Source: Actinomycetota bacterium
GTDB taxonomy: Bacteria; Actinomycetota; Acidimicrobiia; Acidimicrobiales; Ilumatobacteraceae
Direction: 5' to 3'
Length of the DNA: 38,578 nucleotides
NCBI GenBank assembly: GCA_009920715.1
Contig: RFZO01000002.1
Coordinates: 1-38,578, forward strand
Positions within the stretch are counted from its first letter, which is position 1; every line of letters begins with the position of its first letter. Made by a program: the position numbers and the translations under genes. Shown piece after piece: positions 1 through 10,952 of this stretch. The notes under the pieces were generated by a model, which worked only from the letters and a program-made list of their open reading frames with translations, was not told the DNA's origin and searched no databases.

Positions 1-1352
1 TGCTCCTCGGCGTTGTCGTGCCAGCGCGCCTCGCCGAAGAACACCATGATGACCTGGCGGGTCATGTAGTAGGCGGTGAGGAGGGCGGTGACGACACCGA
101 CCAGGTAGAGCGCACGGTTGTTCGCGAACGCGTACAGCAGGATCTCGTCCTTCGACCAGAAGCCCGCGAATGGCGGGACACCGGCGATGGCGAGCCACCC
201 GATGATGAACGTGAACGCGGTGACCGGCATGACCTTGCGCAGCGCTCCCATGCGGCGCATGTCCTGCTCGTGGTGCATGCCGTGGATGACCGAGCCGGAC
301 CCGAGGAACAAGAGGGCCTTGAAGAACGCGTGGGTGACCATGTGGAAGATTGCGGCGACGTACGCACCGGAACCGACGGCGAGGAACATGAAGCCCAGCT
401 GGCTGACCGTGGAGTACGCCAGCACCTTCTTGATGTCGGTCTGGGCCACGGCGATGGTGGCGGCGAAGAGGGCCGTGAGCGCACCGACGGTGGCGATCAC
501 GTCGGGGGCCCACGAGTACGTCTCGGCGAGGACCGGCGCCATGCGGGTCATCAGGAACACGCCCGAGGTGACCATGGTGGCGGCGTGGATGAGGGCGGAC
601 ACCGGGGTGGGGCCCTCCATGGCGTCGGGCAGCCAGATGTAGAGCGGCAACTGGGCCGACTTGCCGCACGCGCCGACGAAGAGCATGAGGGCGATGCCCG
701 TTGCGGTGACGTGGGCGATCTCGCCGGCGTGTGCCGCGTGGTTGATCCCCTCGTAGGAGAGCGTGCCCACGGCGGCGAACGCCATGAACATCGCGACCAT
801 CATCCCCCAGTCGCCCACGCGGTTGGTGACGAACGCCTTCTTGCCGGCGGTCGCGGCCGAGTCGCGGTCGTGCCAGAACGAGATGAGGAAGTAGGAGCAG
901 GCACCCACGCCCTCCCACCCGAGGAAGGTGACCAGCAGGTTCTCGCCGAGCACGAGCATGAGCATCGAGAACACGAACAGGTTGAGGTACAGGAAGAACT
1001 TGGGGAACTTCGGGTCGCCGTGCATGTAGCCGATGGCGTAGAGGTGGATGAGCGAGCCGATTCCCGTGACGAACAACGCCATGGTGACGCTCAGCGGGTC
1101 GACCAGGAAGGCGAGGTCCACATGCAGCCCGCCGACCGGGATCCAGGAGAAGAGCGTGACGGTGTGGTGCCGCTCCTCCGCCGTGCGGGACAGCAGGTCG
1201 AAGTACACCCCGGCAGTCACGACGAAGGCCGATGCGGTCATCAACGTGGCGAGGATGCCGGCGCGCGGCTCGCCCAGCCTGCGGCCGAGGAGGAGGATGG
1301 CAAGGAACCCGGCGAGCGGGAGGGCAGGGATCAACCAGGCGAGATCGAGCAT
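1..1352 (-). CDS. nuoL: NADH-quinone oxidoreductase subunit L (3' end truncated by window edge)
   Basis: Reverse-strand translation from 1352: MLDLAWLIPALPLAGFLAILLLGRR...GWEGVGACSYFLISFW...KKAFVTNRVGDWG...; typical NuoL; follows nuoK. Confidence 0.95.
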   Translation of the reverse strand, partial: MLDLAWLIPALPLAGFLAILLLGRRLGEPRAGILATLMTASAFVVTAGVYFDLLSRTAEERHHTVTLFSWIPVGGLHVDLAFLVDPLSVTMALFVTGIGSLIHLYAIGYMHGDPKFPKFFLYLNLFVFSMLMLVLGENLLVTFLGWEGVGACSYFLISFWHDRDSAATAGKKAFVTNRVGDWGMMVAMFMAFAAVGTLSYEGINHAAHAGEIAHVTATGIALMLFVGACGKSAQLPLYIWLPDAMEGPTPVSALIHAATMVTSGVFLMTRMAPVLAETYSWAPDVIATVGALTALFAATIAVAQTDIKKVLAYSTVSQLGFMFLAVGSGAYVAAIFHMVTHAFFKALLFLGSGSVIHGMHHEQDMRRMGALRKVMPVTAFTFIIGWLAIAGVPPFAGFWSKDEILLYAFANNRALYLVGVVTALLTAYYMTRQVIMVFFGEARWHDNAEE

Positions 1353-1358
1353 GACCGG

Positions 1359-1676
1359 TTATCCCTTCAGCACCGTGAGGTCGTCGGCGGTCGCCCCGGT
1401 GCGGCGGCGCATGATGGACACGATGATGCCGAGGCCCACCACGACCTCGGCCGCCGCGACGACGAGGACGAAGAACACCGCCGACTGGCCGCCGATGTCC
1501 GCCCTGGCCCGGGCGAACGTGACGAACGAGAGGTTCACCGCGTTCAGCATGAGCTCGATGCACATGAACATCACGAGCGGGTTGCGCCGCACCATCACCC
1601 CGACCGTGCCCACGGAGAACAGGACGGCGGAGAGTATGAGGAACCAGCTGGTCGTGGGCTCGATCACTGCGCTCAC
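1359..1676 (-). CDS. nuoK: NADH-quinone oxidoreductase subunit K
   Basis: [52 protein letters not shown]...; GTG start overlaps the nuoJ stop. Confidence 0.95.
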   Translation of the reverse strand: MSAVIEPTTSWFLILSAVLFSVGTVGVMVRRNPLVMFMCIELMLNAVNLSFVTFARARADIGGQSAVFFVLVVAAAEVVVGLGIIVSIMRRRTGATADDLTVLKG

Positions 1677-2216
1677 TGCGTGGCCTCCGCCTGCTTCGGC
1701 AGCCTGCGGGCCAGGATGACGGTCCCCACGACGGCCACGAGCAGCAGGACCGAGGTGATCTCGAAGGCGAACACGTTGTCGCCGAATATCGACTCGGCGA
1801 GCTGCTTCACGTTGGCGTCGGGCGAGTCGAGCGCAGTGGAGTTGAGTCCCTGGCCGGACACGGTCACCGCGGACTCGGACGTGAGCACCGCCGCGGTGAG
1901 CAGGCCCACCATCGCCGCGCCGACAGCACCTGCCACGATGCGCTGGCCGGCGAGCGGCTCGATGCGCAGGTTCTCCGCCCGGTCGACACCGAGCAACATG
2001 ATGACGAAGAGGAACAGCACGACGATTGCCCCCGCGTAGACGATGATCTGCACGGCGGCGAGGAAGTGGGCGCCCTGCTGGACGAACAGCACGGCGACAC
2101 CGAAGAGCGTGAGCACCAGGCTCATCGCCGCGTGGACGGGGTTGCTGCGCGTCACGACACCCAGGGACCCGACGACTGCCATGAGTGCGGCGGCGACGAA
2201 GACGAACAGCTCCATC
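1673..2216 (-). CDS. nuoJ: NADH-quinone oxidoreductase subunit J
   Basis: [75 protein letters not shown]. Confidence 0.95.
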
Positions 2217-2862
2217 AGTTGTCCTCCAGGTCGCGGGAGTCCTGGTCGGGCTCGGGGGCGCGCACGCCGTACCCGAGCTCGCCGCTCCACGACACGGTGC
2301 CCTCGAACGTGGCGTCACCGGACGGCGCGGTCGCGCGCATCCAGCCCGACGTGTGCTCGTCCTCGCCCTCGCGCCAGTCCTCCCACGGCAGGTGCCTGGG
2401 CTTCCCGTCGTCGCCGACCAGCAGTTCGTCCTTGGTGTAGATCGCGTCCTTGCGGTTGGTGAACGAGAACTCGAACAGCTTCGTCTCGGTGATGGCCTCG
2501 GTGGGGCACGCCTCCACGCACATGTCGCAGTGGATGCAGCGCAGGTAGTTGATCTCGTACACGAAACCGAAGCGCTCGCCGGGTGACGTGGGGTTGTCGG
2601 GGTCGTTGTCCCTGCCCCGGACGTAGATGCACTTTGCGGGGCACACGCCGGCGCACAGTTCGCACCCGATGCACTTCTCCATGCCGTCCTCGTACCGGTT
2701 CAGCACGTGACGTCCGTGCAGACGCTCGGGCTTGTCGATCTTCTGGTCCTTGTCGTCCCGGTTCTTGCGCCGGAAGACGCGGCCACCCGAATACTCGGTG
2801 GTGACCTTGTTCTTGTAGCCGTGCTGGCGCAGCGTCACCAGGAATCCGCCGAAGTAGCCCAT
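2215..2862 (-). CDS. nuoI: NADH-quinone oxidoreductase subunit I (2x 4Fe-4S)
   Basis: [18 protein letters not shown] and [16 protein letters not shown] ferredoxin motifs; start at [11 protein letters not shown]. Confidence 0.95.
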   Translation of the reverse strand: MGYFGGFLVTLRQHGYKNKVTTEYSGGRVFRRKNRDDKDQKIDKPERLHGRHVLNRYEDGMEKCIGCELCAGVCPAKCIYVRGRDNDPDNPTSPGERFGFVYEINYLRCIHCDMCVEACPTEAITETKLFEFSFTNRKDAIYTKDELLVGDDGKPRHLPWEDWREGEDEHTSGWMRATAPSGDATFEGTVSWSGELGYGVRAPEPDQDSRDLEDN

Positions 2863-4088
2863 CAGAAACTCGCCCCGTCCCTGTCGCGGTTGTCGCGACT
2901 CACCTTCATCGCGAGCTGCATGAGCGCATAACCGCCGATGAGCACGAGCGCGGTCACCGTGGTGACGACCACGCGGTCCCACCCCTCGTCCTCACCGACG
3001 CGCTGGGCGGCGAGCAGCATGAACCAGCCGAGCGAGGCGGGAATGAGCAGCTTCCAACCGAGGTCCATCAGCTGGTCGTAGCGGAAGCGCGGCAACGTGG
3101 CCCGGAACCACACGTAGACGTAGAGGAAGACCAGCACCTTGAGGAGCAGCCACACCGTGCCCTCGAGGGCGTTCGGGATGAGCGGGATGTCCAGCGTGGT
3201 GGACCCGATGGACACCGGCTGGGGCCCGCCGAAGAAGAGCGTCACGATGAGGGCGGACATGGTGATCGTGTTCATGAACTCGGCGAGATAGAAGAGCGCG
3301 AATCGGATGGAGGCGTACTCGGTGTTGAAGCCGCCCACGAGCTCCTGCTCGGCTTCCACGAGGTCGAAAGGCGGACGGTTCAGCTCGGCGGTGGCCGCGA
3401 TGACGAAGATGAAGAACGGGACGAACCCCGTGGTGACCACGTTCCAGTTTCCGATGGAGCCCTGCAGGTTGACGATGCCGCTCGTGGACATGGTGCCCGC
3501 GACGAGCAGCACGCATGCGATGCTCAGCCCGAGTGCCGCCTCGTACGAGACCATCTGGGCCGACGCGCGGACCGACCCGAGCAGCGGGTACTTCGAGCCG
3601 CTCGCCCACCCGGCGAGCATGATGCCGTAGACGGCGATCGCCGAGATGGCCAGCGCGAACAACACGCCCACCGGCGGGTCGGCCAGCTGAACCCGGGTCT
3701 GGTGACCGAAGATCTCCACCATGCCGCCGTTGCCGTTGCGGTAGTCACCGCCGAGAGGGATGATCGCGAACGCGAGGAACGCGGGGACGAATGCGAGGTA
3801 CGGCGCCAGCTTGAACACGAACCTGTCGGCCCTGTCGGGGATGAGGTCCTCCTTGAGGAAGAGCTTCGTGCCGTCGGCGAGGGTCTGGAGCAGTCCGAAC
3901 GGGCCCGCCTTGTTGGGGCCGACACGGTTCTGCATGCCCGCGATCACCTTGCGCTCGAACCAGACCATGAGCATGGTGGCCACCAGGCCGACCACGAAGA
4001 CGACGAGGACCTTGAGCAGCACGATGAGGAGCGGCGTCCACAGCAGCTTTCCGTCGAGCAGCGGGTCGATGGCGAGGATCGGTCCCAT
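2862..4088 (-). CDS. nuoH: NADH-quinone oxidoreductase subunit H
   Basis: [55 protein letters not shown]-like segment ([14 protein letters not shown]). Confidence 0.95.
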   Translation of the reverse strand: MGPILAIDPLLDGKLLWTPLLIVLLKVLVVFVVGLVATMLMVWFERKVIAGMQNRVGPNKAGPFGLLQTLADGTKLFLKEDLIPDRADRFVFKLAPYLAFVPAFLAFAIIPLGGDYRNGNGGMVEIFGHQTRVQLADPPVGVLFALAISAIAVYGIMLAGWASGSKYPLLGSVRASAQMVSYEAALGLSIACVLLVAGTMSTSGIVNLQGSIGNWNVVTTGFVPFFIFVIAATAELNRPPFDLVEAEQELVGGFNTEYASIRFALFYLAEFMNTITMSALIVTLFFGGPQPVSIGSTTLDIPLIPNALEGTVWLLLKVLVFLYVYVWFRATLPRFRYDQLMDLGWKLLIPASLGWFMLLAAQRVGEDEGWDRVVVTTVTALVLIGGYALMQLAMKVSRDNRDRDGASF

Positions 4089-6451
4089 CAGATGCTCTCG
4101 ATCCTCACGTCCGTGACGGAATCGCCGCGGCGGACGAGCTCGCGGATGTCGGCACCCGGCTGGTTGAACGGGACGATGGCGGTGCCCCGCGGGACGGAGG
4201 CCGACGCGACGAGCGGGAGGACGAGCGAGGAATGGGCGTTGGACACGCGCACGCCCGCGCCGTCTCGCGCACCCACACGCTCCGCATCGAGCGGGTTCAC
4301 GATCACGGCGGCGCCCGGAGCGAGGTTGGCCATGGACGGGCTCTTGGCGGTTCCGAGAGCCTTGTCGTAGAGCTTGCGCGACACGACCAGGCGGAAATCG
4401 TAGGAACTGCGCGGTGCGACAGCCGGTGCGGACGCGGCCGGGCGCGCGGCTGGCGCCGTCACCACGACGCCGTTCCGGCGCACCTCCGCGGAGGACACCG
4501 CGGCACCGAACGCGGGATACCGGGTGGCCATCAACTTCTGCACGTCGGCGAGGGTGGCCACCCCCGCGTCCTTTCCGAGCATGTGGAGCAGTTCGGCCGC
4601 CACCATCCAGTCGGCACGCGACGTGCCGCGCGGGGTGATCTTCTGCACCACGTTGGACACTCGGCCCTCGAGGTTCGTTGTGGTCCCGTCCTTCTCGCCG
4701 TACGCGGCGGCGGGCAGGACCACGTCGGCGTGCGTGGCGCTCTGGGTCATGAACGTGTCGATGGCGACGACGAAACGCGCGCCGGCGATCCCGCGGCGGG
4801 CAAGGTCCGCGTCTGCCACGTCGCTCAGCGGATCGGCACCGAGGAGCACGAGGCACCCCACCCTTCCGTTCGCGGCTGACTCCAGGATGGCTGCCGCGTC
4901 GTTGCCTGCGCTGGGTGCGAGGCCCAGGCCGAGGGCACCGCGCACGTTGCCGCGCCGGAGAACGGGGAGCACGGTTGCCGCGGGCACCGCGGCGAGGAGC
5001 GCGTCGATCGCCGCGACCGTGTGCTCCGCCGACTCGGCGAGGTTCGCACGTCCGGCAACGACGACCACGTCACCCGATGCCAGCTGTGACGACACCGCCG
5101 GGTCGGCAAGGAGCGCACGCACCGTGTCAGCCTGCGCACCGGGCTCGCACCTCACGGACCTCCACGCGTGAGCGGTGAGACCTGTGTCGTGCGACGAGAC
5201 CTCGATGATCCGCAGGCCTCGCTTCGTGGCGGCGTCGCGGAGACGAATGTGCAGGACCGGCAGCTCCTCCTTCAGGTCGGGCGCCAGCAGCACCACCGTG
5301 CCCGCCGAGCAGGCGGAATCGATGGTGGCCTGTGGCAGGCCGAGGACCGCGGCCGGGAGACCGTCGTCGAGTTGCGCGTCGCGCATGTTGCTTCCGACCG
5401 CATCGGCGAGCAGGCCCCACATGAACGCGTCCTCGTTGGTACCGCGTGCGCCGCCCAGCACCGCGACCGCACCGCCGGCGCTGCGCATCTCGCGCGCGAC
5501 CGCATCGAGCGCCGCCGACCACGACGTGGCCGCCAGCTGCCCGGACTGCCGCACCAGCGGGGTGTCGAGACGGTCCTCCGAGTTCACCGACTGGAAGTTG
5601 AAACGACCGCGGTCGCACATCCAGCCCCAGTTCACGGGGTCACTGTCGACGCCCTGGTAGCGGACCAGTTCGTCGCGGCTCGACTGCACGACCGTGCGGC
5701 ACCCGACGCTGCACGTGGTGCAGGTGCTCTCGCGCTGCTCGAGATCCCACGGGCGGGCCTTGAAGCGGTACGGCTGCGCGGTGAGCGCGCCGACAGGGCA
5801 GATCTGAACGGTGTTGCCCGAGAAGTAGGAGGCGAACGGCTCGTCGGGGAAGGTCATCACCTGCGTGTTGTTGCCGCGCTGCGTGAAGCTGATGAGCGGG
5901 TCCCCCGCCACCTCTCGCGCGAAGCGGGTGCAACGGTCGCACAGGATGCAGCGCTCGCGGTCGAGGAAGACGAGGTCGCTGATGGGGATGGGCTTCTCGT
6001 AGTGGCGCTTCTCCTCAACGAACCGGCTCTCGCCGGGACCGTGACTGAAGGCCTGGTCCTGGAGCGGGCACTCGCCGCCCTTGTCGCACACCGGGCAGTC
6101 GAGCGGGTGGTTCGCGAGGAGCAGCTCGATCATGCCCTCCTGCGCGCGCTTCACCTGCTCGGTCTCCGTGCGCACGACCTGTCCGTCGGCCACCGGCGTC
6201 ATGCAGGACACGACCATCATCGGGCCCCTCGGGCCCTCCACCTCGACCATGCACTGGCGGCACATGCCGACCGGGCTCATCCGCGGGTGGTAGCAGAAGC
6301 GCGGGATGTACTCGCCCTCACGGTCGGCGGCCGCGATGATGAGCTCGCCCTTGCGGGCCTGCACTGTGCGGCCGTTGATCGAGATGCTGACCGCGTTCGG
6401 GTCGGCCGGTACCTCGGGCATCTCGCCCGCGTCGGTCTCGGTGGTGCTCAT
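4088..6451 (-). CDS. nuoG: NADH-quinone oxidoreductase subunit G
   Basis: 2Fe-2S/4Fe-4S N-terminal modules (CYHPRMSPVGMCRQCMVE, CPVCDKGGECPLQD) and molybdopterin-oxidoreductase-like C-terminal region; CTTCSVGC...MCDRG cluster motif retained. Confidence 0.95.
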   Translation of the reverse strand: MSTTETDAGEMPEVPADPNAVSISINGRTVQARKGELIIAAADREGEYIPRFCYHPRMSPVGMCRQCMVEVEGPRGPMMVVSCMTPVADGQVVRTETEQVKRAQEGMIELLLANHPLDCPVCDKGGECPLQDQAFSHGPGESRFVEEKRHYEKPIPISDLVFLDRERCILCDRCTRFAREVAGDPLISFTQRGNNTQVMTFPDEPFASYFSGNTVQICPVGALTAQPYRFKARPWDLEQRESTCTTCSVGCRTVVQSSRDELVRYQGVDSDPVNWGWMCDRGRFNFQSVNSEDRLDTPLVRQSGQLAATSWSAALDAVAREMRSAGGAVAVLGGARGTNEDAFMWGLLADAVGSNMRDAQLDDGLPAAVLGLPQATIDSACSAGTVVLLAPDLKEELPVLHIRLRDAATKRGLRIIEVSSHDTGLTAHAWRSVRCEPGAQADTVRALLADPAVSSQLASGDVVVVAGRANLAESAEHTVAAIDALLAAVPAATVLPVLRRGNVRGALGLGLAPSAGNDAAAILESAANGRVGCLVLLGADPLSDVADADLARRGIAGARFVVAIDTFMTQSATHADVVLPAAAYGEKDGTTTNLEGRVSNVVQKITPRGTSRADWMVAAELLHMLGKDAGVATLADVQKLMATRYPAFGAAVSSAEVRRNGVVVTAPAARPAASAPAVAPRSSYDFRLVVSRKLYDKALGTAKSPSMANLAPGAAVIVNPLDAERVGARDGAGVRVSNAHSSLVLPLVASASVPRGTAIVPFNQPGADIRELVRRGDSVTDVRIESI

Positions 6452-7854
6452 CGTGATGCCCCCACTGCGGTGACGGGGATGTGGACGCGCTTGGTGACCC
6501 GTGCCTCGAACTCCTCGCGGAAGAGCGTGAGCGCGGAGTGCACCGGCGCGTAGGCGGAGGGACCGACGAAGCAGATGGTGTTCATGCGGTACGGGAACGG
6601 GACGGCGCTGATGCCGAGCCGCTCGCTTGAGGCGTGCGGGAAGGCACCCGGGCAGATCGACTGGCCCACCTCGAGCAACTGGTCGAGGTCGGCGTCGGTG
6701 CCCTTGCCGTCGACGATGCGGCTGAGGATGCGCTCCAGCCACGTTCCGCCCTCGCGGCAGGGCGTGCACTTGCCGCACGACTCGTGCGCGTAGAAACGCG
6801 TCAGCGTGAGCGCTGCCTTCGGGATGTCGGTGGTGTCGTCCATGACCATCACCGCGCCGGAACCGAGCATGGAGCCGGCGGGGCCTACCTGGCTGGCCTC
6901 GAACGGGAGATCGAGCTGGTCGGGCAGGAACCACGGCGCCGAACCGCCGCCCGGCACGAACGCCTTGAGCGAGCGTCCCTCGCGCATGCCGCCGCAGAAT
7001 CCCTCGCCGAACAGCAGGTCACGGAACGTGGTGGTGCCGTTCACGATCTCGTAGACACCGGGTCTCCGCACGTGACCCGACACCGCGACCATGCGCGTGC
7101 CGGGCGACGTGGGCGTGCCGATGGCGGTGTACGCGGCGGCACCGTTGACCATCAGCCACGGCAGGTTCGAGAGCGTCTCGACGTTGTTCACGATGGTCGG
7201 CTGGCCGTAGAGACCGATGGCCGCGGGGAAGTACGGCGGCTTCAGGCGCGGCATGCCGCGGTTCCCCTCGAGCGACTCGATGAGCGCGGTCTCCTCGCCG
7301 ACCACGTAGGCACCCGCACCCCAGTGCAGCACGATGTCCACCGAGAAGCTCGACCCAAGGATGTTCCTGCCCACGTACCCGGCGGCGTACGCCTCGTTCA
7401 GCGCGGTCGCGACGCGCTCCTGCGCCAGTGCCATCTCGCCGCGGATGTAGAGGAAGCACTGCGACAGACCGGCCGCGTAGCACGCGATGAGGCACCCCTC
7501 GATCAGCTGGTGCGGGTCGCGTTCCATGAGCAGTCGGTCCTTGTACGTGCCCGGCTCCGACTCGTCGCCGTTCACCACGAGATAACGAGGCCACACGTCC
7601 TGCGGGGTGAGACCCCACTTGGTGCCCGCGGGGAAACCCGCACCGCCGCGGCCGAGCACGGTGGCGCTGCGCACCTCCTCGTGCACTTCCTGTGCGGGAC
7701 GCGCGAGGGCGCGCCGCAACCCGTCGTACCCGCCCGTGGCGACGTACCGCCCGAGGGAGTGGCTGTCCTCCATTCCGAAGCGCGACGTCACGATGCGCGG
7801 ACGGTTGCCCTCGTAGAAACCCGGTGCGAACGCGTTGGTGCCGCCGGCGCTCAC
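6448..7854 (-). CDS. nuoF: NADH-quinone oxidoreductase subunit F
   Basis: GRGGAGFPAGTKW, NGDESEPGT, ESCGKCTPCREG motifs; GTG start overlapping nuoE stop. Confidence 0.95.
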   Translation of the reverse strand: MSAGGTNAFAPGFYEGNRPRIVTSRFGMEDSHSLGRYVATGGYDGLRRALARPAQEVHEEVRSATVLGRGGAGFPAGTKWGLTPQDVWPRYLVVNGDESEPGTYKDRLLMERDPHQLIEGCLIACYAAGLSQCFLYIRGEMALAQERVATALNEAYAAGYVGRNILGSSFSVDIVLHWGAGAYVVGEETALIESLEGNRGMPRLKPPYFPAAIGLYGQPTIVNNVETLSNLPWLMVNGAAAYTAIGTPTSPGTRMVAVSGHVRRPGVYEIVNGTTTFRDLLFGEGFCGGMREGRSLKAFVPGGGSAPWFLPDQLDLPFEASQVGPAGSMLGSGAVMVMDDTTDIPKAALTLTRFYAHESCGKCTPCREGGTWLERILSRIVDGKGTDADLDQLLEVGQSICPGAFPHASSERLGISAVPFPYRMNTICFVGPSAYAPVHSALTLFREEFEARVTKRVHIPVTAVGASR

Positions 7855-8465
7855 AGTGCCGCCTTCCCGTCGAGCCACGCGGGGGCCGACTTCACATCCT
7901 CGGGGGCGTGCACGCCCGCACCGCGGTCGGCCGGGATGTGCTGGCGCACGCGCGCGACCACGCCGTGCGGCGGGATTTCGTCGGCGAGACGGCCCGCACG
8001 GAGGTCGTCGACCAGCGCGTCGAAAGACTCGGGCGTGACGCGGAAGCTGTACCGGTAGTTGGTCTGCAGGCACGGCGCTTCGGTGCACGCGGCCTGGCAT
8101 TCCGCTCTCTCGAGGGTGATGAGACCGTCGTCGGTGGTGCCGCCCATGCGCACACCGAGCTTCTCCTCCGCGTGGTGCATCAGGTCCTCGGCGCCCATGA
8201 GCGCACAGGACATGGTGCCGCAGATGTTGATGACGTACCTGCCCACGGGGTGGAACTTGAACATCTCGTAGAACGATGCCGTGCCGTACACCTCTGCCGG
8301 CGACGCACCGACGAGCTCTGCGATGTGGGCCATGGCGTCGTCGGTGACGTAGCCGTCCTGTTCCTGCGCCAGATGGAGCAGCGGGATGGTGGCGCTGCGC
8401 GCCTTCGGGTAGCGCGAGATGATCTCCTGGGCGAGACGCACGTTCTCTTCGGTCAGCCTGGCCAT
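7851..8465 (-). CDS. nuoE: NADH-quinone oxidoreductase subunit E
   Basis: MARLTEENVRLAQEIISRYPKARSATIPLLHLAQEQ; CGTMSC...CQAAC 2Fe-2S ligands. Confidence 0.95.
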   Translation of the reverse strand: MARLTEENVRLAQEIISRYPKARSATIPLLHLAQEQDGYVTDDAMAHIAELVGASPAEVYGTASFYEMFKFHPVGRYVINICGTMSCALMGAEDLMHHAEEKLGVRMGGTTDDGLITLERAECQAACTEAPCLQTNYRYSFRVTPESFDALVDDLRAGRLADEIPPHGVVARVRQHIPADRGAGVHAPEDVKSAPAWLDGKAAL

Positions 8466-9874
8466 CAGCGGTCGACCTCCCCCAGCACCGGGTCCACGGA
8501 CGAGATGATCGCGACCGCGTCGGCGACCATGCCGCCGCGCATCATGTGCGGCATCGCCTGGATGTTCACGAAGGACGGAGCCCGCATGTGCATGCGGTAC
8601 GGGTTCGAGGACCCGTCGCTGACGATGTAGCAGCCGATCTCGCCGCGGGGGCTCTCGATCCCCACGTAAACCTCACCCTCGGGCACCTTGAAGCCCTCCG
8701 TGAAGATCTTGAAGTGGTGGATGAGTGCCTCCATCGACTCGTCGATGCGGGCGCGCGGCGGCGGCGTGACCTTCTTGTTCTGCACGCGGAAGTCACCCTT
8801 CGGCATGCGGTCGAGCACCTGGCGCACGATGTGCATGGACTCCCGGATCTCGTTGAGACGGATGGCGAAGCGGTCGTACGCGTCGCCGTGCGCACCGATG
8901 ACCACGTCGAACTCGACCTGGTCGTAGCGCAGGTACGGCATGTCGCGCCGCAGGTCCCACGCGACACCGGTGGAACGCAGGATCGGGCCGCTGGTGCCGA
9001 GTGCGAGTGCCTCGCGTGCCGTGATGACCCCGACGCCCTGCAAGCGCTCGCGCCAGATGGGCTGGCCGTTCATGAGGATCTCGTACTCCTCGAGACGGCC
9101 CGGGAGCATCTCGAGGATGTCGAGCACGTCGTCGCGCCAGCCCGCGGGCAGGTCGGCGGCGAGCCCGCCGGGGCGGATGAAGTTGTGGTTCATCCGCAGG
9201 CCGGTGACCTTCTGGAAGAAGCGCAGCACCTCCTCGCGCTCGCGCCAGCCGTAGAGCATCATCGAGACCGCACCGATGTCCATGCCGTTCGTCGCGAGGA
9301 AGAGCAGATGGCTGCTGATGCGGTTCAGTTCGCTCAGCAGCATGCGCATCCACACCGCACGCTCGGGGATGTCGCCGTCGATGCCGAGCAGCTTCTCCAC
9401 TGCCATGGAGAACGCGAGCTCGTTGTTCAGCGGTGACAGGTAGTCCATGCGGGTCACGTTCGTGCCGCCCTGCATGTAGGTGAGCTGCTCGCCCGTCTTC
9501 TCCATGCCGGTGTGCAGGTACCCGATGATCGGCTTGCAGCGCAGCACGGTCTCGCCCTGCAGTTCGAGCATGAGACGGAGCACGCCGTGGGTGGACGGGT
9601 GCTGCGGGCCCATGTTGATGATCATCGTCTGGTCCTCGTCGGGATCAGCCTCGATGTCTGCGAGAGCGGCGGCCTCCGACTCGCTCATGCGCAGCACCGC
9701 GCCGACCTCGCGCAGAAGTTCCTTCGCGCCCATTCCGGCGCGCGAGGAAAGTTCCTGACGGCCCTCGCCGGTGAGGGCCGAGGTGGTGCGCTCGCGCGGG
9801 CCGGGCTCGACAGTGTCGACCGCGACGGTCTCGTCGTTCTCCACGGCGTCGGTGTCGTTCTCGGCGATGCTCAT
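8465..9874 (-). CDS. nuoD: NADH-quinone oxidoreductase subunit D
   Basis: INMGPQHPSTHGVLRLMLELQGE; start at MSIAENDTD gives an acidic N-terminal extension. Confidence 0.95.
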   Translation of the reverse strand: MSIAENDTDAVENDETVAVDTVEPGPRERTTSALTGEGRQELSSRAGMGAKELLREVGAVLRMSESEAAALADIEADPDEDQTMIINMGPQHPSTHGVLRLMLELQGETVLRCKPIIGYLHTGMEKTGEQLTYMQGGTNVTRMDYLSPLNNELAFSMAVEKLLGIDGDIPERAVWMRMLLSELNRISSHLLFLATNGMDIGAVSMMLYGWREREEVLRFFQKVTGLRMNHNFIRPGGLAADLPAGWRDDVLDILEMLPGRLEEYEILMNGQPIWRERLQGVGVITAREALALGTSGPILRSTGVAWDLRRDMPYLRYDQVEFDVVIGAHGDAYDRFAIRLNEIRESMHIVRQVLDRMPKGDFRVQNKKVTPPPRARIDESMEALIHHFKIFTEGFKVPEGEVYVGIESPRGEIGCYIVSDGSSNPYRMHMRAPSFVNIQAMPHMMRGGMVADAVAIISSVDPVLGEVDR

Positions 9875-10365
9875 GCGTTCGCCCCCTTGAACTGGACGGG
9901 GATGCGGCCAGGGTCGTAGTCCTTGCGCAGGGGGTGACCCTGCCAGTCCTCGGGCATGAGGATGCGGGTGAGGTCGGGGTGGCCGTCGAACACGATGCCG
10001 AACATGTCGAACGTCTCGCGTTCGTGTGCCTCGGAACCGGGGTGCACGTCGAACAGCGAGGGAACCGTGGGGTCGGACTCCGGCACCTGGACCCGCACGC
10101 GGAGTCGCTCGCGGCGCTGGATGGAGAGAAGGTTCACGACCACCTCGAAGCGTTCCGGCTTCACGCCGGCACCCGGCCTGCGGGCCGGCATGGCGAGATA
10201 GTCGACGCCGGTCAGGTCGACGAGCATGTCGAACGTGTCGGCCACGAGCGCCTTCATCACCTTCAGGTAGTCGGCTCGGTCGACGAGCAGCACTTTCTGG
10301 TCGCGCGACCAGACCACGGGGCACCCGTGCATCTGCTCCTGCGCCTCTGTCACGTTGTCGCTCAT
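9871..10365 (-). CDS. nuoC: NADH-quinone oxidoreductase subunit C
   Basis: DMFGIVFDGHPDLTRILMPEDWQGHPLRKDY motif. Confidence 0.95.
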   Translation of the reverse strand: MSDNVTEAQEQMHGCPVVWSRDQKVLLVDRADYLKVMKALVADTFDMLVDLTGVDYLAMPARRPGAGVKPERFEVVVNLLSIQRRERLRVRVQVPESDPTVPSLFDVHPGSEAHERETFDMFGIVFDGHPDLTRILMPEDWQGHPLRKDYDPGRIPVQFKGANA

Positions 10366-10367
10366 CG

Positions 10368-10952
10368 TCACTTCGTCCCGATGGAGACGGAGGTGGTGGC
10401 CCCTGCGGGGATCTCGAAGATCTCCACGGCGGCACCACCGTTGTTCGAGTCGCGGCGGCGCATGATCTCGCCGTCCTCGATCAGCTGGTGCAGCGTCTCG
10501 ATGGCATGGATGAGTGTCTCGGGCGTGGGCGGGCAGCCCGGCGCGTAGACGTCGACGGGCACGATCTGGTCGACACCCTGGACGATCGCGTAGTTGTTGA
10601 ACATGCCGCCCGTGGACGCGCACACACCCATGCTGATGACCCACTTGGGTTCCATCATCTGGTCGTAGACCTGGCGCAGCACGGGGGCCATCTTCTGGCT
10701 GACGCGCCCGGCGACGATCATGATGTCGGCCTGTCGCGGGGAGGCGCGGAAGACCTCCATTCCGAACCGGGAGAGGTCGTAGTGCGACGCACCGGTGCCC
10801 ATCATCTCGATGGCGCAGCACGCGAGGCCGAACGATGCGCCCCAGCTGCTTCGGGAACGCGACCACTTCACCAGGTCCTCCAGCCGGGCCGTCACGAAAT
10901 TGTGGTCGAGACCGGCGAGACCCTCGTCGAGGACGTTGCGCACGACACCCAT
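10368..10952 (-). CDS. nuoB: NADH-quinone oxidoreductase subunit B
   Basis: [10 protein letters not shown]...[18 protein letters not shown]...[11 protein letters not shown]. Confidence 0.96.
   Translation of the reverse strand: MGVVRNVLDEGLAGLDHNFVTARLEDLVKWSRSRSSWGASFGLACCAIEMMGTGASHYDLSRFGMEVFRASPRQADIMIVAGRVSQKMAPVLRQVYDQMMEPKWVISMGVCASTGGMFNNYAIVQGVDQIVPVDVYAPGCPPTPETLIHAIETLHQLIEDGEIMRRRDSNNGGAAVEIFEIPAGATTSVSIGTK

Noticed and set aside
18-2039. 673-aa plus-strand ORF and many similar long ORFs opposite nuo, hem and sel genes (e.g. 5168-6553, 25633-27411, 30195-32243)
   Set aside because: High-GC antisense artefacts: compositionally biased His/Arg/Asp/Glu-rich translations, and the opposite strand encodes clearly recognisable proteins.
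4088-6451. NuoG as a formate dehydrogenase (possible Sec client)
   Set aside because: Domain order and position within the nuo operon identify it as NuoG; no TGA or active-site Sec/Cys context typical of FdhA.
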